A DNA stretch of 64,000 nt from Labia minor (taxonomy: Eukaryota > Arthropoda > Insecta > Dermaptera > Spongiphoridae): assembly GCA_963082975.1 (NCBI GenBank), contig OY720348.1, forward strand, positions 16,674,078-16,738,077. The letters run 5' to 3'. Numbering within the stretch: the first letter of the stretch is position 1; each line of letters starts with the position of its first letter. Positions 10,936-23,680 of this stretch are shown here, piece after piece. Made by a program: the position numbers and the translations under genes. The notes beneath the pieces are model-generated. The model was not told where the DNA came from, did not search any database, and saw only the letters and a list, made by a program, of their open reading frames with translations.

Positions 10936-12584
10936 TATGGAAGAAATAAATTTGAATTATAATTAATTGATTTTTTAATGTAATTAATTTGAAAACTCTA
11001 TTTCTTTGAATTTAAACCCAAGCATTCAATCAGATCAATTAAACAAAATATTGATTGTAAAATAAATAAATAAATAATATTTTAATTTATAGGTATAATA
11101 ATAAATAATATGAATTATTATTATAGGAAGGAAAGACCCAATCTTAAACGAAAGGTAGGAAGGAGGGGTTTAAGAAATTACAATGTGTGATAAGGAATAA
11201 CAATAAAAATTATACTTTTTCTCAAAATAAAACATTGAATTCGTTTAGGTCTGTTAATGATCTTGTTTTATTAGATTGTAGGGTCAATTTTATAAAAAAA
11301 TATTTTGATATTTGTATATATATATATATATATAGTGTAAATGTACCAGTAGTTGACACTTGTACTTTTAATATCAGATACTATTTTTGTCTAAATATTT
11401 CTAAATGTGCGTTATATGAAAGTAATTCCTTCTCTATTGAAGATGGGTAAATATAAAAGTTTTGAGTCACCGTCTGAGTAAACGGCACAATTACTTACTT
11501 TTTATAGAATCGAACAAATGAATATTTTAATATTTTTTTCTTCGAATGCTTAAGGAATCAAATCACCAATTTTTATTTTTATTTTTGTTTTTTAGTATTG
11601 ACATCAATATTAAATATTATTAATTGAATGTCCATATTACCTAATTTTAAGGGTGTCAACTACTGGTGCTTTTAAATGGTAATGTTAAAAAAAAATATAA
11701 AAAAATAAAAGAAATAGCAATTTGCATTGGTTTGCAAATAAATTCTTCATTATTTAACGAATGAATCATATCACCCAAAACTCAAATTGATATCTGATAA
11801 AAAATAGAAGATATCAAATTTTTCTCATAAAGTTTCCTTATAGTGTCAACTACTGGCACATTCACCTTATAATATATATAAGTATTTACTTAAAAACAAT
11901 AAGATAATTTGGATACTTGAAAAAGTATATTTAATCTTTAAATATATTATATTTTCTTTCTTTTTTTAAAAAAAATGTATTATGATTATGGTGTTTAATA
12001 AATAGGCTTGGAATTGAGAAGGGTTAAAAAGGGAAATTGAATTCTCCACTTGATAAAAAAAAAATGTATTAATATCCTGTGGAATCCATTGAATATCCCA
12101 TCAAATGGCTTTAAAGGTTTTTCATTTTCCGTGTTAAGTCATTTCAATTAAAATGTTTTAAGAGCAATTATGAACTTTCCTTTAGACAATTCGTTAAAAA
12201 AACACACCCACACCCACATACACATACACATACACAATCGCACATATTCAAATAGGATAGGGGTTGCAATTGGAACAAATGGTCAGTTGAATGTGACCAC
12301 GAAAAAGCCTTTAACTGAACGGAAGGGGATTCAAACAAAGGGAATGCGCAACAGCCTCTGCACCCGACATTTACAAATCTTTTCTTTAGAACTCCCAACA
12401 CCAACAATTCCAATTGTTTTCATTATTATATCAACTCAAAACAACAAGTTCATAATTCTATTAATTCATTTCCACCCTTTATATATACAATTTCATTTTA
12501 TTTCATTTAGTATATCATTTTAATAAATTAATTTTTCAAATTATTTTACATATTTGATCAAAAAATAAAATAAAAAAAAAATTA
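10936..12584. other. AT-rich intronic DNA, no gene seen
   Basis: AT-rich throughout, with (TA)n at about 11317-11333 and a (CA)n tract at about 12200-12235. The phrase GTGTCAACTACTGG occurs twice, at about 11653 and 11843, and a related inverted phrase (CCAGTAGTTGACAC) occurs at about 11346. This may mark a decayed palindromic element spanning about 11340-11860. No exon found. Confidence 0.5.
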
Positions 12585-12866
12585 AAAAAACCTCTGACCT
12601 TTGTACGTCCTACGCGCAAGGACAACGCCTATCAAAACGGTTATATCAATGAGGTATCCTATGATCAGTAGAACGGGTCCTATAAACCTTTACCTTGATT
12701 TTCTTGATCGGAGGCGCTACTTTTTATCAAGTAGCTTCCCAATGTTGATCCCGAAGGCTGGGTTGACTCCTTCCCATAGACCCCAGCTAGAGAAATTCCC
12801 TTGCCGGGCCCGGGACTTGAACCCGGGACCACGTGAATGTGAGCCTCTCACCCAATGGCGCCTTGA
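12585..12866 (-). mobile_element. tRNA-derived SINE, copy 1
   Basis: Read on the minus strand, this has a tRNA-like head with a strong B box (GGTTCAAGTCCCGGG, plus-strand 12809-12823) and a conserved body, and ends CAGAGGTTTTTTT. The body includes AAAAGTAGCGCCTCCGATC and ACCCGTTCTACTGATCATAG, shared almost perfectly with the copy at 44734-45027. Its short open frames are not genes. Flanking A-rich DNA hides any target duplication. Confidence 0.85.
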
Positions 12867-15800
12867 TAAAAAAAATTAATCTAGGAAATTATTTTTTTTT
12901 TTTAAACTGAATTGAGTCAATTTAGAGAGTGAAAAAATATTAGGTGTATTATTTATTCATTTGTGTAAGGTGAAATCCCAAAACGCCGATTTTTTATTTA
13001 TTTTTAGTTATAGCTGTTGGTAATTTATCATTCAATGTTCCAAAAAAAAACCATTATTTAATAATAATTTAATTCTATTGCCTTTGTGACAAATCACAAT
13101 CTCTTCCCTTCACATGATTTATATATATATATATATATATCGGTGATGATACAATATTTTTCAAGTGATTCTCTCTTTTGGACGAAATACCACTTAAAAC
13201 AAACAAAACACGGAAATAATTGAATTCGATCTCAGTGTTGATCCGTTGAAATGTCAGCAGGAGAGGGATAATTGATAACAGAACAGGGAGGATTCACGTT
13301 TTGTCCCTACCACCAAACTCCACCCCCACCTTACTCATACCCATACCGTTCAACAATTTTTTTTTTCCCTCTTTTGGGCAAACATCATAGTCTGGTCTGC
13401 CAGGCATTAATTGACAGGAAATTGAAAATTTCCGAAATTCTCAATATTTATTTTATTAATTACTCGGAGTCGTTTTTTTTTTTTTCATCAAACATATATA
13501 GGCGTAACAGGGAGTGTGTGAGAGACGGAGAGAGGAAAAGTGGGATAGAGAAAAATGAAAGAGAGGGTGCTTGATTTTGATAGAATGGTGAATTGAAAGT
13601 GAGCCCAATTTAGTCAATATATATATATATATATATATGTATGTATACATTTCTAAATTCGATATATATATATATATATTTCTATAAATTTAATCCCCTT
13701 CGGATGATACATACATTCATTATTTTCAAAAACAAATCATAAAAGAATGTAGCCCTAAAAGTCATTAATCTAAAATAACAGATGAATTATTTCGGCCATC
13801 TGAAACAAGTGTTCCGAAGTCATTTAAACAACGCCTAATTTCTGTCTTAGGATGAGACTACGGTAGTGGCTGCTGGAGTTTGGTTACACATGCGTTGATT
13901 TACACGAGGAGATTCCCGAGGGAGCCAATTAACCCTGGACGATTGATAAGCATGGCACACGCTTAAGCATCGCATTGCCAGGACATTCCACTTCCATGCA
14001 AATGTTCATCCAAGTAACATTTCTAGTACACCTAACAAGAAAGAAAATCGGTCCATGAGAAAGGTCCCCAACCCACACGCTTCTTCATTCTGCTTGCCAT
14101 ATACACACGCCATATCCCCCTCCCCTGGGACAATGACAGCGATAGATCGACGATATAAAAAGCGGATTGTTAATTGGCTTTAATGGAAACGTTATACCGA
14201 CATTGGAAAAATTAACTAGTTAGGGGATGGTGGTGTTGTGGTACAAAAAAAGATATAATAATAATAAAAGAGAGAAATTCTTTGCCCCGATTTGTTACTC
14301 TTGAATTACAACGCGGCATCATTCGAAAACGATGTTAATTATTATAAATAGAAATTTGGGATGATGATCATATCCCGTTGCATAGTACCTTTATTAGCTC
14401 CAATGAATTCTCAGTGGACAAACTAAACAAGCCAAGCAATAGCTCAAATAACCAATAAACCAATCGGATTTTGTATGTAGCAACAAAAGAAGAAATAAAA
14501 TATTTACACAAATTCATTGAAAATAAAGGGGAATAAATAATAATACCTAATTAATGAGATACTTTAATGGTATTATTATTTTCTTGTAAAGTTTAACCAT
14601 TCTGTCTGCCATCTATAAGTATTTTGTAATTTAATCGTATACCGCACGTTCTCATTAGTGGAAAATTATGACTATAAAGATCAACTTTAATTGCCCAAAA
14701 AAGGAACATTTCAATAAGGAAAGTTCAAAATCTTGACATAGAATTATAAACACTTCAACATTATTCTACATTCTACCTATAGAAAATAAACTTAAAGAAT
14801 ATATATATATATATATATATATACTGTAAAAGGATTTTTTTTAAATTGCAATTATCAAATATTTAGAAGCTTTACTGATCACTCACTAAAAATGAGAATA
14901 CAATAAAAATAATTTAGATAAATTTAAAATTAAGACAAACAATAGTTATATTAAAATATATGATATACATATATTTATAATACTAGCAAAAATTGTATAT
15001 ATGTATATATTTGTATATACATATACATTTATAAATTTTTGAGATATTAAACCGCTTGATGGATTTTTTATGAAATTCGCACCATAGATAATATTTATAA
15101 AGAAAAATCGATCTGTATTAGTTTCAGCCTGGAGAAAAATGATCTTCATTAGTTTTTTCTTAATTTAAAATAGTAAAATTAAATAACATCACAAATTACG
15201 TCATCCATATTGAAATTTGCCTCCCACCATTATTCTTTTTTAATTGATTTTTTATTTAAACTTTTTTAATAATTAAAATATTTTAAAAATTTTTATTTAA
15301 TTTCAAAATAAAATTAAAAATATTTATTTTAATAATATTTTAGAATGAAAATTACGAAATATATTTATATTATATTAATTAAAATGTTTTTTTTAAATTA
15401 AATTATAAATAATATAAATGATATTTGATTTATTATAAATAAAAAGAAAAAATATATAATTTCCTTTCTTAATTAAAATATAGACAAGTACAGATGTCAA
15501 TATAATTTCAATCAAGTTATTTTATTTAATTTGTACCATTTTAGGAAAAAAGAAAGAATCTATATTAATTTTGAGGTAAACAGAACAAAACGTGATTAGG
15601 TGGAATAAGGAAGTTAATGGAATATTATTAGTCCATATTTTGATTCTTATAACTTTCATATCTCCAATTTTTAATAGTATTGATTTTTATATATTATCTT
15701 ACATATATATAAAGTCAATAAATACCTGAATTGAAGGGTTCGAAATAGGAAGAATTTAGAATCGAATTTAATCTTTTTAAAAGAAAATATTATTTTTAAC

Positions 15801-17413
15801 ACAAAGTTTTTTTATATCATATAATTTTAATATACTAATTCAAATGTAAAGAGATTTATTTTTTTACCAAAATATTAGTATTGATTTATAAAATGATAAT
15901 ATTAAAATGATATTTTGGTAGATATTTCAGCTGGCAAAAAAATCTAATCCGGATATAGGCAGCTGTTATATTTATATATCTATATTGGAAAGTTTGAAGG
16001 TAATATTCGAGATGTAAGGGAGAATAAACAAACTGGCTTTCTCCCTTTGTCATCTTGTTTATAGTGAATATCATCCGGGTCTCCATTCAGATAATTTGCC
16101 CAATGTCCTAAGTAATCCAACACCGATTGCTTGGATATCCAAATAATAGGTGGAGAGATCGATGACGAATTGGTGAATGAAGAAGGGAGATGAAGGAAGT
16201 CCACCCCGAAGGACGTCTAATGGGCTTGTGTTTGTATTTCAGGGCAAACATCACACGGACAGAAATGGACTGGTCTCGGATTGCTTACGCGACGAATCAT
16301 CATCATTCCTCACGCGTCTACCCTTTCCTCTCTCTCTCTATATATATATATATTATTTCAAGAAAATATCACTCCAATAATGAAAAAACAACTGGAGTTT
16401 GATTAATTGACGTTATTATCATATTTGAAATATTCACAGCCGCGAGGAGGGAGCTCGGAAATTTGACTGGCCAGAGAGGTTGGTGCGCTTCGAGTGTTAA
16501 GTCCATTAAGAGCCATTGATCAAAAGAAGACAAGTCTGCGATTGTCATTGTCTTGATTGATTAACTCGGCCCTAAGCTGATATTATGGATGAGCGAGGAG
16601 AAATAAAAATGTGCCCCCCTTTAGACTTCGAGATCAGTACGGGTCTTAACTCTTCAGGCCCGGTTTGCCATTAGCAAATGATTCCCCCTCCCTCTTTTCA
16701 GCCTTCACCTCATATCGCCATTAAATCGAGCCAGTAAAGATCAGTGCTCCCTTTCAAATGAAATATCATATCCAAAATCTTAGCAATAAAATATGAAATG
16801 GTCTTCCCAAATTGGTCCCTGGACGATTTAATTGTCTTAGAGTCTGTCAGCTGGAGTTATAAGAACCTCGCTGACTTGACATTTGTGCTTGCAAAGGTCA
16901 GGCTAATCTACGAGGCGGCACCGGTTCCCTCCGGGGAAACCCCCCTGCCGTATCTTCTACATAGCTCCGTCGAACCTTGACCCTTTTCTTTACACCTCTT
17001 AGATTGACAACAAAGAGGTGAAATACAAATCATTGTCGTCTCATTGTACCCATCCAGGCTTAAGCCGACACGATGAAGGGGTGGCCGTCTCCTCCCTTAA
17101 TCCATGATTGCCAACGGGCGCCTTTCCTTTGATTATACGCATGTTTGTGTTAGAGCCTTCCTTACTCCTGTTGTTGTTGATTTTAATTAAAGTAAATATT
17201 TTGATAGGAAATTAGACATATCTGAGTTCCAGATTTAATCAAGTATCAAGCACTGATACGATGATGGGGTGTGGAATAGCCAGGTGAACCTGGTGAGTAT
17301 TGGCTCTTAAGGTTTCCCCACCGGCTTACTAAAGCACAAATTTGCTCTTTAATTTCAAAGGCTTCAGGGGGCAGTGTGGACAGGGAATAGCCAGAGGTTG
17401 TCCTTTTCCTTAC
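12867..17413. other. Intron downstream of exon 17414-17497, with two repeat-poor islands
   Basis: Simple repeats include (TA)n at about 13119-13140, 13616-13639, 13661-13678 and 14799-14822. The stretch 14400-15950 is AT-rich with nothing recognisable. Islands at about 13790-14380 and 16020-17400 are balanced in composition and free of recognisable repeats, and no exon was found in them. The second island runs right up to the dac exon, which would fit an intronic regulatory region. Confidence 0.5.
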
Positions 17414-17497
17414 CTCTAATCTTCTGCTCGTCGAGTAGTTGCCTTTCGAGGCTCTCCTTGACTTCCCGTTCCCTCAATACGTCCATTTTAAGTTCAG
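17414..17497 (-). CDS. dac: dachshund homologue, Dachbox-C coiled-coil exon
   Basis: An 84-bp exon on the minus strand, too short to stand out as an open frame. The acceptor ends TTTCAG and the donor is a perfect GTAAGG. The preceding exon ends with a lone A, which joins CT here to give Thr, so the protein reads INYEK then TELKMDVLREREVKESLERQ then LLDEQKIR. This matches Dachbox-C (human DACH1: TELKMDFLRERELRETLEKQ) almost residue for residue, and it ends in phase 1 like the other visible exons. The segment is a charged coiled coil used for partner binding. The intron between this exon and 38255 is 20,757 bp. The following exon, which should encode a basic QKRLKKE-type coiled coil and the C terminus, was not found between 1 and 17413. 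Confidence 0.96.
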
Positions 17498-18201
17498 CTG
17501 AAACAGAGATAATTTCACAAATAATTAAAATTAATTGCAATTACGATGAATCAAGAAATAGTAGAAGTTCCAATTGGCGTTTTATATTAAACAAAACAAT
17601 AGATGAGATTTCGGGACACCCATCGGGGCTAATCTAAGCAAGTTGTTAAAACCGAGCGATTTCAAACTTTGCCAGTATCTACTATCTATTAGGGAGAGTT
17701 GATTAGCATTTAAATCTGAAGATGTCCCTAGTATTTAGGCGAACCGCTTTCAAACAAAAAACTAGCATTGTTGTTATGCAAATGAATATCCTCATTTTAG
17801 GTACAGGCCTATTAAAGCAAATTGAAAATGTATTAACAGTTAAGTGTCATCTTGCTCCGGGCTGCCTTTTGCACTAGGTTTGAAATTTTCCTTCCCCTTT
17901 ATGTAATTATTTCTTAGGTGTGTGAAATTTCAACATTCACTTGATTCTATTCAAGAAAATACAATCGGTTCTAAAAACAATAACGACTAATGAAATTACT
18001 TCAAAAATAGAACTGATAGATAAATTTTATATAATCCTCTTTTCATAGAATATTATTCTATTAGAATAAACAAGTGGAGAATATATTTTTATTTAGATAT
18101 TTATCTTTCTGATTATCCTACCTATATATGCTGAATTTAAAAATTTGTGACAACAAAAACATGGCAGAATATCGGGTAGGTGGTTTTTATAAAAAAAAAA
18201 A
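17498..18201. other. Intron upstream of exon 17414-17497, repeat-poor
   Basis: About 450 bp next to the exon is repeat-poor. It contains a perfect octamer ATGCAAAT at 17776-17783, the POU-factor consensus. Such octamers are about as frequent in this window as chance predicts, so the site is only a candidate. The remainder is AT-rich. Confidence 0.4.
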
Positions 18202-18758
18202 TCTGGAGTGTCTCCACTCGACTATCTCGCAAATTTGAATTGGATTAATTAACATATATTATATATTTAAATTAAATTTAATTAAACCAGCGCGTGTTTG
18301 GCTCTTTGTTTTGATGGCACCACGTTACGTGCTGGCGCGTGTATGTCACTCAACGTATTAAAACATTAATTCAGGTATTTTCAGCGATTCAATCAAGCTG
18401 AAATTCTATATATAGCAGTTTTATACAATTTTTAATCAAGTGAAAAACTATCAAACATATATCTTTTGTTTTACGGTCAGTTTAGAGGAAAAAATATCAA
18501 ACGTTGTAAGTAATGACCCTCTTCCGATTGAGCTACATTTCTCAAAAGTTGATAGGAAACTATGAATTTTGAATAATGCCTTTGTACCAAATTTCATTAT
18601 TCTATCTCAAACCGTTTTTGCGTAATCTTGTTCTACATACACACACACACACACACACAAACAGACATTTATCTCAACCTTAGTGAAAAAAATGACTCAG
18701 GGACCTTCAAAACGTATAAAAACATCAAAATCTCGACATCTGGCGAAATAGTAAAAAG
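18202..18758 (+). mobile_element. Helentron-like non-autonomous element, family A, copy 2
   Basis: Starts TCTGGAGTGTCTCCACTCG then ACTATCTCGCAAATTTG. The middle includes ACCAAATTTCATTATTCT and a (CA)n tract at about 18638-18660. The 3' end is shortened: it passes from AAAATCTCGACATC directly to GGCGAAATAGTAAAAAG, so the terminal stem-loop of copy 1 is lost. No coding capacity. Confidence 0.65.
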
Positions 18759-19916
18759 ATCTTATTTTTATAAGATGTAGCACTTCTAACCTCAGAATGT
18801 TTACAAGAAGAAATCTCTTATGTTTTTTTTTTTTTTTTTTTTGTTTAATAAACTTTCTTATTCCTAAATATAGAATTATCCTATAAATGTTTTAAAAATA
18901 TATTGAATGTTAATATAATTATATGAAGAAAATTTTATTTTATTTTTTATTTTATTGAGAGGTATGGAGAGAGATGATTCTAATGTGGTATATGAAAATT
19001 GGAATGGAACGACTTGAAAGCACCGGGTAACGTTCTGAATTGGTTTAATTCAATTACTTGATATATAATAATAGCTAATAGATGTTATATGTGTAATTAT
19101 CTCAGCCTTATTCAAGTGCCATGGCGCGATCTCCCTCATGAAAGTCTAGGGTGCGGCGTTTAATGAAAAGGAATGAGCCTGAAAGGGAATTTCAACATAA
19201 AATCAAGGCTTTTGTCAGTCGACGCGTAGCTCATTTGCTCCCGTTTAGCATCGCAGATGGAATCGAGAAATACTTGCCAGCCAATGATATTAACAAAAGC
19301 CCTCCCCCCCCCTCCCCCATTCGTTTCAATTTAAACGCAACCTACCCCCCACCCCAACCACCCACTCACCCAGGACAACAAAAATTTCATAAACCAAATA
19401 AATACTAAATAAATTCCTTTCCTCCCCCCCCCATCCTTCCCCCTTACTAAACTTTCCCTTTCTCCTATTTCCTCTCTTATTAAAAAAAATAAATAGATTC
19501 AATTTGAATAAAATTTATATAAAAATTAAAGAAAAAAAAAAAAAAAATCTTGTTATTTTTAAATGTAAATTTTTAGTATTAATTTATATAACTTTGATAA
19601 TTAGATAAAAAAAAAATCATAAAAAACCGGAAGAAAGTTATTAAGATGAATATATATCACCTAATTCAGGGTATCTAAAGTACGTTGCTATATAATTAAC
19701 TATCTATTTATTACATTGAGAGAGAAAAATAAATATACCCTTTTCGTAATTTCAATCGATTCAATTTTAAATTCATATATTTATTTACCAGTTGGTCGAA
19801 TTTATTATAAAAAAATAATAATAATAATAACAAATAAATAACATTTAATACAAATTTAATACTTATATAATCTTTATTTTCATGTTTTTTATCCATTTAA
19901 TATATATATTTAATTT
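18759..19916. other. Intronic DNA with C-rich tract, no gene seen
   Basis: A poly-T run lies at about 18821-18841. C-rich, pyrimidine-biased sequence lies at about 19304-19450. The stretch 18960-19300 is more balanced. No supported exon. Confidence 0.5.
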
Positions 19917-20500
19917 TATTTTATTAATATATCTATTTTAAAATAAATTAATAATTAATTAATCAAGATTATTACGTAACTCATTTAATTTGTTATAATA
20001 ATATTAATTTTTTTTTATTTTATGAAATTATTATTGGCCTTTGGAATAAATCTTAATTTTAGCCAGCTTTCTCAGAATTATTATTGTGATTTTTTATTAT
20101 TTATTTTTAAATCTGGCGAGATTCGACCACTCGAATTCAAGTTTGGCGGACTATTTAGTTCTATAAATAAGAGTGAACAGATAGACAGACAGGCATGAAG
20201 TGAAGTTGAGAAAACCGTTATTATAATGCAAAAATTTATTTAAATTCAAAATGATTTTGAATGAATTTATATGAAAAGAAAAAAAAAACTTTAGATTTTT
20301 ATTTCAATATTTATAAATTTGAAAACAATATTTTTTATATTCTCTTCAATTATCTTTTTTAATATATATATATAATATACTAAAAGATATCAATATATAT
20401 ATATTTATTTTTTTTATATTAAGAATAAATCAATATATTAAAATTATTCTATGACAATTGGAGAAATATCTAAACATTGGAATATCTTGATATCTTTTAG

Positions 20501-20550
<50 letters not shown>

Positions 20551-20977
20551 AGATAATTGAAGAGAATATAAAAAATATTGTTTTCAAATTTATAAATATT
20601 GAAATAAAAATCTAAAGTTTTTTTTTTCTTTTCATATAAATTCATTCAAAATCATTTTGAATTTAAATAAATTTTTTTATTATTATAACGTTTTTCTCAA
20701 CTTCACTTCATGCCTGTCTGTCTATCTGTTCACTCTTAAATAGTCCGCCAAACTTGAATTCGAGTGGTCGAAACTCGCCAGATTTAAAAATAAATAATAA
20801 TAAATCACAATAATAATTCTTAGAAAGCTGGCTAAAATTAAGATTTATTCCAAAGGCCAATAATAATTTCATAAAAAACAAATTATTATTATTATTATAA
20901 CAAATTAAATGAGTTACGTAATAATCTTGATTAATTAATTATTAATTTATTTTAAAATAGATATATTAATAAAATAA
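19917..20977. repeat. 1.06-kb near-perfect palindrome (fold-back structure)
   Basis: A left arm at 19917-20392 and a right arm at 20488-20977 are inverted copies of each other at high identity, around a spacer of about 95 bp. The main differences are a longer (TA)n run in the right arm (about 20505-20543) and a 12-base difference near AGTTCTATAAAT. Each arm contains the family C phrase TCAACTTCACTTCATG and a (CTGT)n tract in opposite orientation, so it may be a head-to-head family C pair or a fold-back transposon. The motif GAGTTACGTAATAATC in the outer arm is conserved in both copies. Transcripts would form a long hairpin. Confidence 0.88.
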
Positions 20978-21689
20978 TATATTTAATTAATTAATTAATT
21001 AATTAATTATTGTTATTTTTCCTATTATTATTATTATTTTATTTTATTGAAATAAAAATCAATACGCATTATATATATATATACAATGACTGAAATAAAT
21101 ATCAACCTATAATATTATTTAATTAAAATACATATTAAAGTACCATATTTATCTTCATCAATATCTATTACCAATCATTGGGTGATGTTTTTATATCGTT
21201 TTGATAGGTGAAAAGAAAAAAAAACACATCCACACACATGAAGAGAATCGAATCCCTATTATTCATGAAAGCATGAAGGGGCAGTTTTTTTTATCACTTC
21301 CCTTTATTAAGTAATTCAAATCAAGCAAAAGGAGAACGATCGATATACTGATTAGAATATAAATATCCGGCTGTCAATTAAATAAATAACATATACTTTA
21401 GTTCAATTTTGTTGTTTTTTTCAAAATTAATATTTTAGTAGTTTTTTTTTCTTTTATTTAATTGATTCAAGTTAATTTTTATAGATACGAGAGTATATAT
21501 TCAAAAAAATGTTTTATTAAACTCTTTATTATTATTTAAATAAATATATATATATTGAGGATAGGGGGGGTTATCGTTACTTTTTTTATAACATTTCAGC
21601 ATTTTAATACTGTATTAAAAAAATAGCATTAAAAAAAACTGTTTTTAAAATTCTTCTTTACCCTCAAGCAAAGAGTCGAAATATAAATA

Positions 21690-21734
<45 letters not shown>

Positions 21735-23680
21735 GAGATGCGTCTTTCATTTGTATGTGATTAATTAATTATTCATTCTTTTATAGATGAAAAACACTGT
21801 AAATTTTTTTTTTAATATTTATTTACTGATGAACAAAAGGGAAAAAAAAGATTATGGTCTTGAACTGGGATTTTTTTAAAGAAGGGTGGTTTGGTTGTTT
21901 TATGTAGAGAGAAAGAAATGGATAAGGGTTGATTCTAAACAAGATTTAGTTGAAATATTTAAAATTGTATTTTTATTCAATTTGTATAAAAATACTTCCC
22001 GAGTAGAAAAAAAGGTATTTAAAAAAAAAACAAAAACTTCCATTTTATAATAATATCTTTTTACATAAAGTGAAATATTTTATTTTATTTTTTTAATACT
22101 AATGGCCAAACTTATATATAAAATAAATAAATAGTTAAACCTTTTATGAGTGAGTGATAAATATATATTCAAAAAATTAGTATGCTTTCTAACTAATTTT
22201 TTTAATTATTTGGAGGTGCATTTCGGTTGTTCCCCATTTTTAGTGCTTCTTCGATGGTGTAACTACCGAAATGTCTATTATAAAAATAATACATTCAAAT
22301 TGAAGCTAATTTCCATAATTATAATTTGTATATAAAGATTTTATTTAAAAATTTTTTTTTTATTTGTTTTTTTTTAAATAAGCATAAGATAGATAGATGA
22401 AAAAGAACTGCAGCTAGTTCATTGATTCTGAAGCACTTGTAGCAGATTGTAAGAGAAAGATTAAGAGCGATCCAAGGAGAGGTTAGATCCCGGATTATAG
22501 CTTTGTTTTTGATGAATTTGAATGTCGTAGATGATTTATAGTGAAATAATTATTAATGTTGCAAGAATCTTTAATTTCAAAACAACCCTCCAAAATTTCT
22601 TGTTTATTTATTTAATTTATAATTTCATAATGAAAAAGTAAATCAAAATTTGATTTCAAATCATTGTATATAATATATATATAATATTATATATGTGTAT
22701 ATATGAGATGGTATGATTTTGTGTTAACTCAGCCAGCGAGATTTTCTAAATCCTTGTTTTAATGAAGATCGTAGAAAGATATTTTTGTTTTGGTTCCATT
22801 TTTTTTTTTTATTTTCTCACTGGTGGTGCTTTTTTTCCGGGAACGAAATTTCATTTCAAGTTGTTATCTTTTATAGGCTCAAGTTAAGACGCATGAAAAT
22901 CTGATGTTTTTTTTCTAACGCGACGAAGTTGACGCTCGAGAAGTGAGATTGTATTACTTAACTCACTTAGATCTTTGCATCAATTTCCTTTTTCGGCATT
23001 ATTTATCCGTGTGTGTACATTGCACTTTTCCTCTTTTTCCCTCTCTTTCTCTCTCTCTCTCTTCGCCTGGCAAGCGTATTTCCACTCCCTTCGACTTATC
23101 CCAAGTGTAAAATTCACCGACCAAAAAAAGGTTTTCCCTCTCTTCCTTCTATAAAAAAATATTTACGTTCCATTTCTTTATCTTATTCCCTATGAGAACT
23201 TATCTACATCATGTTTCACTCACCTCGTGTTGATTTTTCATATAAACCAATGTCTTTAAAGAATCAAACTGTCATTATTTTTAGCGCGCCTTCTGGCGAG
23301 GGTGGGATTGAATTTAACAGAAGAAAGGGGTGGATAACCTCCACGTGTCGATGGACGTATCAATATCTCTTTTCTTTTTTATTTGGTTTACCTTTTCTTT
23401 TTTGAGCTTCCATGATTGAAGAAGAATTGGAACATGGCGGAGAGGTAATTTGTTTATCTAATGTGCAAGGAAGTAGGAAAGAGATATGCTAGAATCTTAA
23501 CGACGAGGGAGGTGGATTATTTTTCGAAGAGACTTTGTTATTTCACTTATTTGTACTTCCTCTTTTCCCTTCTTTCTATAGTAATCCTATATTATTCTAT
23601 ATTTAATGTTAAAAAATCCATTAGAGTAAGACTCTCCGTAGGGATTTATATAGGCGCGAAAATGTGATTAAGTAATGACT
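20978..23680. other. AT-rich intronic DNA, no gene seen
   Basis: (TTAA)n lies at about 20983-21010 and (TA)n at about 21691-21732. The rest is AT-rich with poly-T runs and a CT-rich tract at about 23030-23062. Short open frames near 23000-23660 have no recognisable domain. Confidence 0.5.
22218..22275. mobile_element. Short MITE with CATTTCGGTWGTT termini
   Basis: About 58 bp. The left end reads GCATTTCGGTTGTTCC and the right end, inverted, reads ACATTTCGGTAGTTACACC. It resembles the 4231-4437 MITE but keeps little more than its ends. No target duplication was recognised. Confidence 0.5.

Noticed and set aside
12601..12879. Similar 85-95-residue open frames at 12601-12879 (+) and 44711-45004 (-)
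   Set aside because: Their mutual similarity comes from the two copies of a tRNA-derived SINE read on its antisense strand, not from a protein family.
17776..17783. POU octamers ATGCAAAT at 8139, 13996, 17776, 24309 and 57614, all in repeat-poor islands
   Set aside because: My rough estimate from base composition is five or six such octamers by chance on both strands of a window this size, and others occur outside the islands. No enrichment can be claimed.
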